A DNA stretch of 64,000 nt, from assembly GCA_020446945.1 (NCBI GenBank), contig JAGRDS010000017.1, forward strand, positions 94,851 through 158,850, in the 5' to 3' direction. Made by a program: the position numbers and the translations under genes. Position 1 is the stretch's first letter. Each line of letters starts with the position of its first letter. The notes beneath the pieces are model-generated. The model searched no databases. It was not told where the DNA came from and was given only the letters and a program-made list of their open reading frames with translations. The DNA comes from Parvularculaceae bacterium. Lineage in GTDB: Bacteria; Pseudomonadota; Alphaproteobacteria; Caulobacterales; Parvularculaceae. This document shows, in pieces, positions 54,483 to 62,800 of this stretch.

Positions 54483-54599
54483 GGGTGTTCAGATCCTCGG
54501 CAGGGCGCCCGGATACATCTATATGCGCAAACCGGCAAGATTTGGGTCGAATAAAGGGAAAAGCATGCATTTTGCGGCAAATCGGATACGATAGGACCG

Positions 54600-54671
54600 T
54601 TGATTGAGGGTTCGTTTGTTGAGGGCCCGGTTGTTGGGGGCCCGGTTGTTGAGGGCCCGGTTGTTGAGGGG
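54600..54671 (+). repeat. 15-bp tandem repeat (about 4.8 units) before the slt start
   Basis: Units of 15 bases based on GTTGTTGAGGGCCCG start at 54600, 54615, 54630, 54645 and 54660 (last one partial). Because the period is a multiple of three it keeps the frame open, so an alternative TTG start at 54600 would add EGPVV-type pentads to the product. The GAGGGG of the last unit touches the ATG at 54672. Confidence 0.85.
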
Positions 54672-57404
54672 ATGCGTCGCCGCCCGATGAGTCGAATGAG
54701 AAAAATCCGCGCCTTCGCCCTGGCCGGGCTGGCTGCGGCCGCAGGCGCGTATGCGGCGGCTTTCGCCGCAACGCCGGCTGCGCCGCGCCTGAAACCTCCG
54801 GCCCCCGGCCCCGCCTACATGTCCGTCGACGATCTTTCGCGGGTTCGGGAAGTGAAATCCGCACTCGACCGCCGCGATTTCGCCAGCGCAAAATCGCTGG
54901 GCGCCCTCGTCGCCGATCCAACGGCCCGCAGCCTTGCGCAATGGTACTATTTCGACGCCGAAGACCCGCAGGTCTCGATTGAGGACACGCGCGCCTATCT
55001 CGACGCCAATCCCGACTGGCCCTCGCAAAACAAAATTCAGGGTCACGCCGAAGAGCGAATGCTGTGGACGACGCCGCCGCAGACGATCCTCGAATTTTTC
55101 GATCATCGCGATCCGCTCACCGGCGCCGGAAAGCTTCAACTCGCGCGCGCGCAATTTGCGACCGGCGCGCGCGAGGCGGGACTCGCGCATCTTCGCGACG
55201 CATGGATTAACGAAAACTTCGATCTCGCCGATGAACAGCGCCTGATCGCGAATTATTCGGGCCGCCTGACGAATGAAGATCACGCCGCGCGCACCGACCG
55301 CCTGTTATGGGCGCGTCAGGTGACGAGCGCCCGGCGCGTATTTTCGCGGCTGGACGCCGGCGAACGGCGCAAGGCCGAGGCGCGCGCCGCGCTTTTGACC
55401 GCCGCCAGAAACGCCGAGCGGCTTTACAATCATCTCAGCGAAGCGGACCGCGAAGACGCCGGCGTCGCCCTCGCCGCGGTTCGATATTTCCGCCGCAAGC
55501 ATGAGGAGCCGCGCGCGGTTTCGATCGTTCGAAACGCGCCGGACGACGCCGAAACGCTGCGCGCGCCCGACCGCTGGTGGTACGAGCAGAATTTGCTGAT
55601 GCGCTGGGCGATGAAAAACGGCCAATACGCTGACGCATACGCCATGGCTTCGCATCATGCGCTCACGCCCGGGACTTCGGATTTTGCAGAGGCCGAGTTC
55701 GCCGCCGGATGGATCGCGCTACGCTTTTTGAACGAGCCGGCGCGCGCCGAACAGCATTTCGCCGCGCTCACCGCCAATGTGGGCGCGCCGATTTCGCTCG
55801 CGCGCGGATGGTACTGGCTCGCGCGCGCGGCCGAGGCGATGGGCGAAACCGAAAAGGCGACGGCGCGCTACGAAAAGGCCGCCGAACATATCTACACGTT
55901 TTACGGACAGCTCGCGGCTGAAAAAATCGGCGGCGAAGCGCTGATGCGCCACTTCGAACCGCCGGCGCCGGCGACGCCGGAAGAAAAGGCGCGCTTCGCC
56001 GCGCGCCCTGCTTCCGCCGCGCTCCGCATGCTGACGGATATCAGGGACGAACGGGCTTTTTTGATTTTCGCCTATCACATCGACGACATGCTCGGCTCGC
56101 GCGGCGAGTTTCGCGAACTTGCAGATCTCGCCATCGCCATGAACGCCCCGCATGTCGCAGTGCGCGCCGGCAAGGTCGCAGTCAGGAACGACGCCTTTTC
56201 CGCAGACATCGCCTATCCGGATGTCGCGGTGCCGAATTCGGCGGCGCGCTTTGCGCCGGCGGAAATCATTCTCGGGCTGTCGCGCCAGGAAAGCGAGTTC
56301 AATCCGCGCGCCTATTCGCGCGCCGGCGCACGCGGCGTGATGCAGCTTATCCCTTCAACTGCGCTCGCGACCGCGCGCAAGGAAGGGCTGAAATACAGCC
56401 GCTCGGCGCTTCTCGACGATCCCCATTATAATATGACGCTCGGCTCGGCGCATCTTTCGCATTTGATCGCACGCTTCGACGGGTCATGGATTATGACCTT
56501 CGCCGCCTATAACGCGGGCGCAAACCGGGTCGATCAATGGGTTGACGCCTATGGCGATCCGCGCAGCGCCGGGATCGATCCGCTTGACTGGATCGAGCAG
56601 ATCCCCTTCGAGGAAACGCGCAACTACGTGCAGCGCGTGCTTGAAAACAGCCAGATTTATCGAAGCCGCCTCACCGGAAAGGCGATCGCCGGCGCGCTCT
56701 CCGGCGATATTGAGCGCGGCGGCGCTTCCTCGCGCATCGGCGCCGTTGCGCCCCTGGAGGCGGCGGGCGTTTTGCCGGAAATCCAGCCCCGCATCGCCGA
56801 CATGGCGGCGCCGATATTAAATCCCCCGATCGCGCAAGCGGACGCGCAAGCCCCGCACGCGCAAACCGAGCCCGCAGTTCCGGATTCAAAAGCGCGCAAT
56901 TCGCGTTCCGACCGGCGCAGGAAATCCGCAACGCCTGCGCGGCGCCAGTCGATCCGCCTTGAACAACCCGCTGCGCCGACCGGCGCGCCGGCTCATGACG
57001 AATCGGCGACGCAGAGCGCGCAACAGCCGCAAGCGCCTGCGCCCCAGCCAACGCCCGCACCGGTAAATACGCCCGCAAATACGGCCGAACCGATTTCCGC
57101 AAATGCGGCGGCGCCGGTTTTTGAAACCGCGCCCCGCAATGAAGTCGATCCGGACGCCGGCGCGGCTGAGCCGGAATATTTCGGCGGGGCCGACGCACCG
57201 GCCGGGTTTGACGATATGGCCGATATCGGCGCGGACGCCGCGTTTGCCGAAGACGACATCGCCGCCGCCGGCGAGGAATGCCTCGCCTATGGCGATTATA
57301 TCGCCCGGACCGCCAGGGAAGAGGCGACGGCCGCCGACCTCAACGCCGGCGCGCTCGCAGAACTGATCGGCGGCGGATCGGCCTGCGACGCGCAAAACCC
57401 GTGA
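54672..57404 (+). CDS. slt: Soluble lytic murein transglycosylase (Slt70-like)
   Basis: About 910 residues from the ATG at 54672. Signal peptide (MRKIRAFALAGLAAAAGAYA), alpha-helical U-domain (about 50-480), then catalytic domain about 530-680 with Glu in LGLSRQESEFNPRAYSRAGARGVMQLIPSTA and AAYNAGANRVDQW, and NYVQRVLENSQIY. The last 220 residues are Ala/Pro/Gln-rich and low-complexity, ending in a more ordered Cys-containing segment (EECLAYGDYIARTAREEA). It cleaves glycan strands in the periplasm. An ATG at 54696 (MRKIR) is also possible; the frame is open to the TTG at 54600. Divergent from dapA. Confidence 0.9.
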   Translation: MRRRPMSRMRKIRAFALAGLAAAAGAYAAAFAATPAAPRLKPPAPGPAYMSVDDLSRVREVKSALDRRDFASAKSLGALVADPTARSLAQWYYFDAEDPQVSIEDTRAYLDANPDWPSQNKIQGHAEERMLWTTPPQTILEFFDHRDPLTGAGKLQLARAQFATGAREAGLAHLRDAWINENFDLADEQRLIANYSGRLTNEDHAARTDRLLWARQVTSARRVFSRLDAGERRKAEARAALLTAARNAERLYNHLSEADREDAGVALAAVRYFRRKHEEPRAVSIVRNAPDDAETLRAPDRWWYEQNLLMRWAMKNGQYADAYAMASHHALTPGTSDFAEAEFAAGWIALRFLNEPARAEQHFAALTANVGAPISLARGWYWLARAAEAMGETEKATARYEKAAEHIYTFYGQLAAEKIGGEALMRHFEPPAPATPEEKARFAARPASAALRMLTDIRDERAFLIFAYHIDDMLGSRGEFRELADLAIAMNAPHVAVRAGKVAVRNDAFSADIAYPDVAVPNSAARFAPAEIILGLSRQESEFNPRAYSRAGARGVMQLIPSTALATARKEGLKYSRSALLDDPHYNMTLGSAHLSHLIARFDGSWIMTFAAYNAGANRVDQWVDAYGDPRSAGIDPLDWIEQIPFEETRNYVQRVLENSQIYRSRLTGKAIAGALSGDIERGGASSRIGAVAPLEAAGVLPEIQPRIADMAAPILNPPIAQADAQAPHAQTEPAVPDSKARNSRSDRRRKSATPARRQSIRLEQPAAPTGAPAHDESATQSAQQPQAPAPQPTPAPVNTPANTAEPISANAAAPVFETAPRNEVDPDAGAAEPEYFGGADAPAGFDDMADIGADAAFAEDDIAAAGEECLAYGDYIARTAREEATAADLNAGALAELIGGGSACDAQNP

Positions 57405-57499
57405 AACTCGTCAAACTCGTAAAATTCGCGAAATGATGCGCCGCCGGGCCGCGTTTTGCCTTGCATCCGGCGCTGAATGCCGACATTTTCCGCCCCTCC

Positions 57500-57591
57500 G
57501 GAGAGGTGGCCGAGCGGTTGAAGGCGCTCCCCTGCTAAGGGAGTATACCCGTTAAACGGTATCGAGGGTTCGAATCCCTTCCTCTCCGCCA
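57500..57591 (+). tRNA. tRNA-Ser(GCT)
   Basis: Class II tRNA of 92 bases with CCA encoded. Acceptor GGAGAGG/CCTCTCC, anticodon loop CTGCTAA (anticodon 57534-57536, GCT), long variable arm, T-arm GAGGGTTCGAATCCCTT. It borders the RHS/IS island. Confidence 0.97.
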
Positions 57592-57890
57592 GTTTATCCT
57601 TTTGAGCGAAATTCCCTAAAATCCGAAACGGAACAGCAACTTGCGGGGTTCGAAACCCCTCATTCCGGCAATAGGCCAGCTTGTCGGTAAAAGCGAGTTT
57701 GAGAAGAACCGAACAGCGAGTTCGAAAACATCCTCGAAAGCGCCGAGCGGTTTGCCGTTGGAGGCTTGCAGTTTTTCTTCCAACACAAGACGTTCTTACA
57801 CTTCTCATCGGCAGAGATAACGGTGTTAACCTGAGCCGCGCTTGGTCTCTCATTTGAAAAGTACGTCCGCCAACCGGAAGAAGACGACGG
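57592..57890. other. Island edge after tRNA-Ser(GCT), no gene seen
   Basis: About 300 bases without a supported gene. At 57644-57667 there is a T-arm-like hairpin (GGGG-TTCGAAA-CCCC) followed by TCATTCCGGCA, similar in layout but not in bases to the 3' part of the adjacent tRNA. The rest is unassigned and leads into an IS5-family remnant. Confidence 0.4.
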
Positions 57891-58034
57891 ACAATTCCGC
57901 CGAAATCGAACCGCAAGATCGCGATCCGATACAACAAGCGCCTCTACCGTCAGCGCAACTGCATCGAGCGCGTATTCGGCCATCTCAAAATCAATCGCGC
58001 CGTCGCCACCTGTTACGATCGGCTCGCAGAGCCG
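57891..58034 (+). pseudogene. IS5-family transposase C-terminal remnant
   Basis: In one frame the bases read TIPPKSNRKIAIRYNKRLY, QRNCIERVFGHLKI and NRAVATCYDRLAE, which is the conserved end of IS5-type DDE transposases (PPKSNRK, RNxIERxFxxLK, ATRYDKLA). The frame breaks before it (an adjacent frame reads YVRQPEEDDG, possibly the earlier part shifted) and there is no start. It runs into an IS3-family remnant at about 58040. The identification is from motif memory. Confidence 0.6.
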
Positions 58035-58035
58035 G

Positions 58036-58270
58036 TCCGGCAATTGTTGGGACAATGCGACGATGGAGAGCTTCTTCTCCTCGCTGAAGACCGAACGGGT
58101 GTCGCGCACAACCTACCGGACGCGCGACGATGCGAAGGCCGACGTGTTCGATTACATCGAGCGTTTCTACAATCCGAAGCGCCGCCACTCGACCATCGGC
58201 TATCTAAGCCCGATTGCTTTCGAGGAAAAGATGGCGTTAGCTTAACTGCGTGTCCACGAAACCGGGGGCA
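58036..58270 (+). mobile_element. IS3-family right end with OrfB C-terminal remnant
   Basis: The frame ending at 58245 reads WDNATMESFFSSLKTERV, later DVFDYIERFYNPKRRHSTI and GYLSPIAFEEKMALA, the conserved end of IS3-type OrfB (integrase catalytic end, with the last Glu in MESFFSSLK). After the stop the plus strand gives GTGTCCACGAAACCGGGGGCA ending in CA at 58270, typical of an IS3 inverted repeat tip. The left end and first two-thirds of OrfB are missing. It abuts RHS core fragment A, where it interrupted that gene. Confidence 0.7.
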
Positions 58271-58481
58271 GGCCAGAGCTTGTCTTCGTAGCCGATGGGG
58301 TCGGTTGAGTAGAACCGGCCGATGAGGGGGTCGTAATAGCGCGCCTGCATGTAGACGAGGCCGGAAGCCGAGTCCTTCAAATGGCCGGTATAGGCGGTAT
58401 CGTCCCGGTTGCCGGCGGGGTTTAATCGCGTGCGGCCGAAGGGCTCGTATCGCTCCCGCCACAAGATCGCGCCGGCTGCGA
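58271..58481 (-). pseudogene. RHS core fragment A, cut by the IS3 end
   Basis: Minus-strand frame reads [19 protein letters not shown], then [18 protein letters not shown] and STDPIGYED, the RHS-repeat-associated core just before the variable tip, and then runs into the IS3 end (KLWPAPGF, stop). No start codon and no tip. 58283-58480 is a near-identical copy of 59568-59765 (198 bases, one difference at 58366). Confidence 0.8.
58283..58480. repeat. 198-bp direct repeat, copy 1 (RHS core)
   Basis: Identical to 59568-59765 except A at 58366 against G at 59651. The high identity implies recent duplication or gene conversion. It offers a recombination site that would remove or swap the intervening tip and immunity-like gene. 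Confidence 0.92.
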
Positions 58482-58643
58482 CTCCCGATTCATCGAACGA
58501 TCACTACGGCTCCGCAAAAATCCTGCACCAAACTTGCGCCAGAACGGCGCTTCGGCATAGAGCGATGACGCCACTCCGCATACGGATGGGCCATCAAAAC
58601 CCGCATAAAACCTGACGTGCAAACCCGCAATGCACCATTGCTT

Positions 58644-59018
58644 TCATCTTTCAGTCGTCAGCCTTTCAACAACCGCCCATAGAAGGCGGAGCACCGAGAT
58701 TAAAAGATAAGCGATTAAGAAGCCGCCGGGAATCGAAATGGCCGCGAACACGGGATTCCAATTTGGCAACTGAACGATCGCTGCAGGAAATAACAATGCA
58801 AACCAAGCCGCGAACGTGAGTTTGTTCGCGAATTTCGGCACACGTTCGCTCTTTGAAAATCCAATCAGCGCGACTAGCTGCGCGCCCGCTCCGAGCAGCA
58901 ATCCAGCGGTTGCCATTTCAAAAACGGTTTGATTCTTACCGTCAATCCCAAAAAGGCCTGCCCCCCCGATCACGATTAAGGCGATTATATGGAAAAAATA
59001 GGTGATCTTGGACATCAT
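58644..59018 (-). CDS. Four-helix membrane protein, candidate immunity protein of RHS module B
   Basis: 124 residues with four hydrophobic helices (about 5-24, 33-54, 66-84, 88-112). No family recognised. Its ATG overlaps the stop of the RHS tip B frame (ATGA at 59015-59018), a coupling typical of toxin-immunity pairs. A membrane immunity protein suggests the partner acts on the inner membrane, which is inference. Between its stop and fragment A are 160 bases with no gene. Confidence 0.6.
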   Translation of the reverse strand: MMSKITYFFHIIALIVIGGAGLFGIDGKNQTVFEMATAGLLLGAGAQLVALIGFSKSERVPKFANKLTFAAWFALLFPAAIVQLPNWNPVFAAISIPGGFLIAYLLISVLRLLWAVVERLTTER

Positions 59019-59878
59019 AGATCCTTTTCGTCGAAGAGAGGTTTCAACGAAATACTCGCGCCTACGGATACGTCAACGCTCGCGCTCACGCCGCCATCGA
59101 CGCCAACGCTTACCGAGACGCTATCGCTGTCTACAGTGAACGGCCCGACACTGCCTTCTGCGATGGCTTCGGGCCTAAACGCGTCGCCCTGCAGGCCATT
59201 TTCCGTAGAGGCCGATCCTTCGACTATGGTCAGTCCACCCCCAGCTTCGCCGCCCACAGGCGCGGGGTTCAGTTCAAGTGCGCCGCTCGCTTCCACGCTG
59301 ACTTTTCCGCTTACACTTGTCCCGTCTGTGCGGCTTTCCTCAACAAACCCACCCGCTTCCAGCCCGAGCCTCGCGCCGACTCCAACGCCAGCCGAAAAAT
59401 CGACACGGATCTCCTTACTCTCTGTGTCCACCGAAATTTCCGCACGAACTTGGCCACCAAGAATTCTGAAGAATTTTGCTTCACCAAAGAGGCCGTAGCG
59501 CGCCTCACCAGTTGGATCGAAGTTATTAACCGGATCATTTGCGACATACGCATAGAGGTTGAGCTGATCTTCGTAGCCGATGGGGTCGGTTGAGTAGAAC
59601 CGGCCGATGAGGGGGTCGTAATAGCGCGCCTGCATGTAGACGAGGCCGGAGGCCGAGTCCTTCAAATGGCCGGTATAGGCGGTATCGTCCCGGTTGCCGG
59701 CGGGGTTTAATCGCGTGCGGCCGAAGGGCTCGTATCGCTCCCGCCACAAGATCGCGCCGGCTGCGTCGCTGGCGGCGAGCACATTCCCCTGGATGTCGGC
59801 ATGCGTGTATTCCGCCGTCAGCGCGCCTCCCTTGCTTGCAGCCAATACCGGCGTTTTCCGCACGAGAATACGACGCAA
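59015..59878 (-). CDS. RHS core fragment B with Gly/Ser/Val-rich C-terminal tip (orphan module)
   Basis: 287-codon frame. It starts mid-protein with no ATG (only TTG at 59878, right after an in-frame stop). RHS core from about residue 20 to 130: [72 protein letters not shown], ending PTGE. The tip (about 130-287) is rich in Gly, Ser, Val and Ala, with alternating strands ([18 protein letters not shown]). No known toxin motif. Likely silent unless recombined onto a full RHS gene; the partner membrane gene follows. Confidence 0.6.
   Translation of the reverse strand: MRRILVRKTPVLAASKGGALTAEYTHADIQGNVLAASDAAGAILWRERYEPFGRTRLNPAGNRDDTAYTGHLKDSASGLVYMQARYYDPLIGRFYSTDPIGYEDQLNLYAYVANDPVNNFDPTGEARYGLFGEAKFFRILGGQVRAEISVDTESKEIRVDFSAGVGVGARLGLEAGGFVEESRTDGTSVSGKVSVEASGALELNPAPVGGEAGGGLTIVEGSASTENGLQGDAFRPEAIAEGSVGPFTVDSDSVSVSVGVDGGVSASVDVSVGASISLKPLFDEKDL
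59568..59765. repeat. 198-bp direct repeat, copy 2 (RHS core)
   Basis: Matches 58283-58480 except for one base. The adjoining stretch 59530-59602 also matches 61006-61078 of fragment C with two differences (59537 and 59567), so all three fragments share the DPIGYED core. Confidence 0.92.
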
Positions 59879-60088
59879 TCAGGCATTTTGGGAAGTCGTC
59901 ATAGCCATGGCTGCTCCTCCTCGTTTCCGTCGCTTGGGGCGCACACGCGACCCCGTTTCCACGACGCTAGAGTGAGGGGCAGCCGCCCCGTTCGCAAACA
60001 CGCCCCAGTCTTCACGAATTACCGGCGCACTTACACCCAAAATCCCTCGCGCGCGATATTTCACGCGTCATTCGTCCGCGCCCGCTGA
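59879..60088. other. Spacer between RHS modules B and C, no gene supported
   Basis: About 210 bases. A minus-strand open stretch exists but lacks a binding site or family. A short hairpin GGGGC-AGCC-GCCCC lies at about 59974-59987. The sequence resembles a joint between two modules. Confidence 0.4.
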
Positions 60089-60382
60089 TCATTTGTTTTC
60101 GGGAAAGAAGATGAATCCCCTGTTCGGAATGCGCCGCGTGACACTCGAAAGCCCTTTAAGCTCAGTCACGGTATCGACCCGTAAGCGTGGCATCTCCCCC
60201 AAATTCTCTCGCTGAAATCCGTCCGCCTGCCACTCCTTCAAAATGGATTTTTTTGCATTCAATACGGCTTCCGATTCATCTCGCGCCCACACTTTTCTCG
60301 TCGCAAAAAATCCCACCGCCGGCTCTGGCTCACTCTTCAGAAAAATGCCCTCGCCACGCAAAACAATTGCGAACGCTTTCAT
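60089..60382 (-). CDS. Small soluble protein, candidate immunity protein of RHS module C
   Basis: 97 residues from the ATG at 60382 (a TTG sits just before it); GGAAGG lies 9 bases upstream. Start MKAFAIVLRGEGIFL, then AVGFFATRKVWARDESEAVLNAKKSI, and PRLRVDTVTEL. The layout (short strand, GFFATR, helix, acidic/Leu end) resembles a widespread family of small uncharacterised proteobacterial proteins. It starts 52 bases after the RHS C frame ends, in the same direction, where an immunity gene would be. Function is inferred only from position. Confidence 0.5.
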   Translation of the reverse strand: MKAFAIVLRGEGIFLKSEPEPAVGFFATRKVWARDESEAVLNAKKSILKEWQADGFQRENLGEMPRLRVDTVTELKGLSSVTRRIPNRGFIFFPENK

Positions 60383-60433
60383 CAAAACAGACCTTCCACT
60401 GGCGGAAGCCCACTCTTGTTATCTATTCCTTCG

Positions 60434-61295
60434 TTATTCTCGCTCCTGCGCATCGCGCTTCATATCTTCGATTCTGCTTCCGCTGCCACGAAATACGCCT
60501 TGAAACGTTGGGTTAGGCCGATCTTCGGACGTGCCTGACGTTTCTTGTCCCGCCGGACTCTGCGCTGCCGTTGACCAAGATGCCGAGGCTGCCTGCCGCT
60601 CTTCTGCCGAACCGCACTCGAACGCGGGACAGGCCGTTGAACCTATGTATAGCGGATCGAGTTGTTCGAGCACCTCAAGCGCCACTATGGCTCCCCCGAC
60701 AACAGACCAGAAAATATGCTGCCCAGGATAATTTTCCAGCTGGAAGTGAGGGCGGCCGATCATTCCGCTTCCATCTCGCAGCTCGTGCCCCTGGTGCTTT
60801 AAAATCTGCTCGGGATTGTCGGTCAATGCGCGCGCCAACGCGCCTGCTGATTGTTCCGTTGAGGCTTGGACATTAGCACCTTGACGAAAGGCTCTCGCGG
60901 CATCGGCCTTGTCATTAAGCTTTGCGACCTGCTTTAGCCCGCCTTTTACTAATTGAACCGCCGTTCCCCAAACTCCGGCCTCGCCATTTGGGTCAATCGC
61001 ATTCACCGGATCGTTTGCGACATACGCATAGAGGTTGAGCTGGTCTTCGTAGCCGATGGGGTCGGTTGAGTAGAACCGCCCCGTGACCGGGTGGTAAAAG
61101 CGCGCCTGCATATAGACGAGGCCGGAGCGCAGATCGAGCAAATGGCCGGTGAAGCCCGTGTTGTTCACATTCTCCGCCGGCTCGGTCCTGATGTCGCCGA
61201 ACGGGGCGATACCCTTCGCGCCATTGTACGACGCCGGAGCCGTCCGCCGATGTCACCCGTTTAAACTCCGCATCGTAAGCAATTTCGCCGCGCGT
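60434..61295 (-). pseudogene. RHS core fragment C with His-containing C-terminal tip (frameshifted)
   Basis: Minus-strand reading begins directly after the thiL stop: [29 protein letters not shown], then a shift of one base in a run of four G (plus 61203-61206) to [54 protein letters not shown], ending DPNGE. The tip (about 170 residues) contains [20 protein letters not shown] and GQHIFWS, with His and Asp that could form a catalytic site. No start codon. Could be a decayed gene or a silent module; the frameshift might also be a sequencing error. Confidence 0.6.
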
Positions 61296-62291
61296 TCACT
61301 GTCCAAAATGGCGCCCGAAATGGTCGAAGCCGGTCTGGCCGGTTTCGATCGCGGCGCCCTGCGCATCGAGAAATTGAACGCCGGCGCCTTTCGACACGGT
61401 TCCGATGCGCGCAATCGGCGTTTTCGTCACCTGCGAGGCCATTTCGATTGAACGTCGCCGCGCGGCGGGCGCGGTGAACAAAATTTCGTAATCATCGCCG
61501 CCGCCTGCAAGGCGCGCCAATCCTTCGTTTCGATCCTGCCGGTCGAGCCAGGTGAGCGCGGCCTCGGACAATGGAATCTTGTCCGCAATGATTTCAATCG
61601 CGACTTTCGATTGCTTGGCGATATGGCCCGCGTCAGCGAGCAAACCATCCGAAACATCGATCGCGGCGGACGCGTGGCCGGCCAGCGCGCCGCCAAGCGC
61701 CACGCGCGGGCTCGGCAGAAGATACCGGCCGGCGAGAAACGCCTTATGCGCCGGCGCAACCCTTATTTCGCTTTTGGAAACGCCAAACCCGAGACAGGCG
61801 TCGCCGATCGTGCCAGAAACATAAACGTCATCGCCGGGCCTCGCGCTGGAGCGCCGGATCATCCCGGCCGACCCGCGCGCGCCGATCATCGTAACGGAAA
61901 CGACGAGCAAGCCGCCCTTTTGTCCGTGAACGGTCGTATCGCCGCCCATCAGCGAAATCTTGTAGGCGTCCTGATCTTCGCCAAGGCCCGCCGCGAATTC
62001 AGCGATTGCGTCCTCCTTGACGTTTTGCGGCCAGACGCATCCGAGAAAATAGCCGATCGGGCGCGCGCCCTTGGCCGCGAGATCGGAAAGGTTGACGCGC
62101 AGCGCCTTCATCGCGACGTCCCTTCGCGGATCGCGCGCACGGAAATGCACGCCTTCGACCAGCACGTCCTTGGTGATGACGATGTCGGTCGCATCGAGGC
62201 TCGCCGCGTCGTCGCCCAATGCGAAGGCGCCGGCGAAACCTGACGAAAGCGGCGCGAAATACCGCGCGATGATATCGAATTCGCCGCTCAT
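61296..62291 (-). CDS. thiL: Thiamine-monophosphate kinase
   Basis: 331 residues of the PurM/ThiL fold. [67 protein letters not shown] segment, [17 protein letters not shown] and [13 protein letters not shown] are the Mg-ATP and substrate loops. It makes thiamine diphosphate from the monophosphate. Overlaps nusB upstream; its stop codon is directly followed by the RHS fragment with no spacer. Confidence 0.94.
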   Translation of the reverse strand: MSGEFDIIARYFAPLSSGFAGAFALGDDAASLDATDIVITKDVLVEGVHFRARDPRRDVAMKALRVNLSDLAAKGARPIGYFLGCVWPQNVKEDAIAEFAAGLGEDQDAYKISLMGGDTTVHGQKGGLLVVSVTMIGARGSAGMIRRSSARPGDDVYVSGTIGDACLGFGVSKSEIRVAPAHKAFLAGRYLLPSPRVALGGALAGHASAAIDVSDGLLADAGHIAKQSKVAIEIIADKIPLSEAALTWLDRQDRNEGLARLAGGGDDYEILFTAPAARRRSIEMASQVTKTPIARIGTVSKGAGVQFLDAQGAAIETGQTGFDHFGRHFGQ

Positions 62292-62797
62292 TCGCGCCCG
62301 GTCTGCGGCGGCGCGCCGTCTTTCAGATCGCGGGCGAGACCGTCGAGTACGGCGTTTATGAAGCGCGGGTCATCTTCGCCGAAAAACGCTTTTGCAATCT
62401 CGACATATTCATTGATGACGGCGCCCGAGGGGATGTCGGCGCGGTTGAGGAATTCATACGCGGCCGAACGCAGGATTGCGCGCGCCGTCGCATCAAGGCG
62501 CGCAAGCGTCCATCCCCGCGCCAGTCGTTTTTCGATCAGCGGATCGATTTTCGGCTGGAGGCGAACGACGCCGCGCAGCAACTCGCCGAAGAAATCCTCA
62601 TCGGCCTCGTGCAGAAGGTTTCCTTCGATATCGCCGCCAAGGCGGTGCGTCCGAAATTCGCGGATGACGGTTTCGACCCCCGTTCCGCTCGTTTCCATCT
62701 GGTAAAGCGCCTGCACGCCGGCGAGGCGCGCATTCGTGCGCGCCTGCATGGGATCGACCGGGGAATCGACGGGTCTCGTCACAAATCGAACGGACAA
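62288..62797 (-). CDS. nusB: Transcription antitermination factor NusB
   Basis: 169 residues: [16 protein letters not shown] near the start, then [18 protein letters not shown] and [35 protein letters not shown], as in NusB. It binds boxA in rRNA leaders with S10. ATG 62797 is 3 bases after the nrdR stop; the first 18 residues may be dispensable, as another Met lies at residue 17. Normally ribH precedes nusB; here nrdR does. Confidence 0.94.
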   Translation of the reverse strand: MSVRFVTRPVDSPVDPMQARTNARLAGVQALYQMETSGTGVETVIREFRTHRLGGDIEGNLLHEADEDFFGELLRGVVRLQPKIDPLIEKRLARGWTLARLDATARAILRSAAYEFLNRADIPSGAVINEYVEIAKAFFGEDDPRFINAVLDGLARDLKDGAPPQTGRE

Positions 62798-62800
62798 CGA

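Noticed and set aside
53574..54554. 326-residue plus-strand frame opposite dapA
   Set aside because: Shadow of dapA with Arg/Gly-rich noise.
59879..60064. 61-residue minus-strand frame between RHS modules
   Set aside because: No start signal, no family, and it ends just before fragment B; probably joint sequence.
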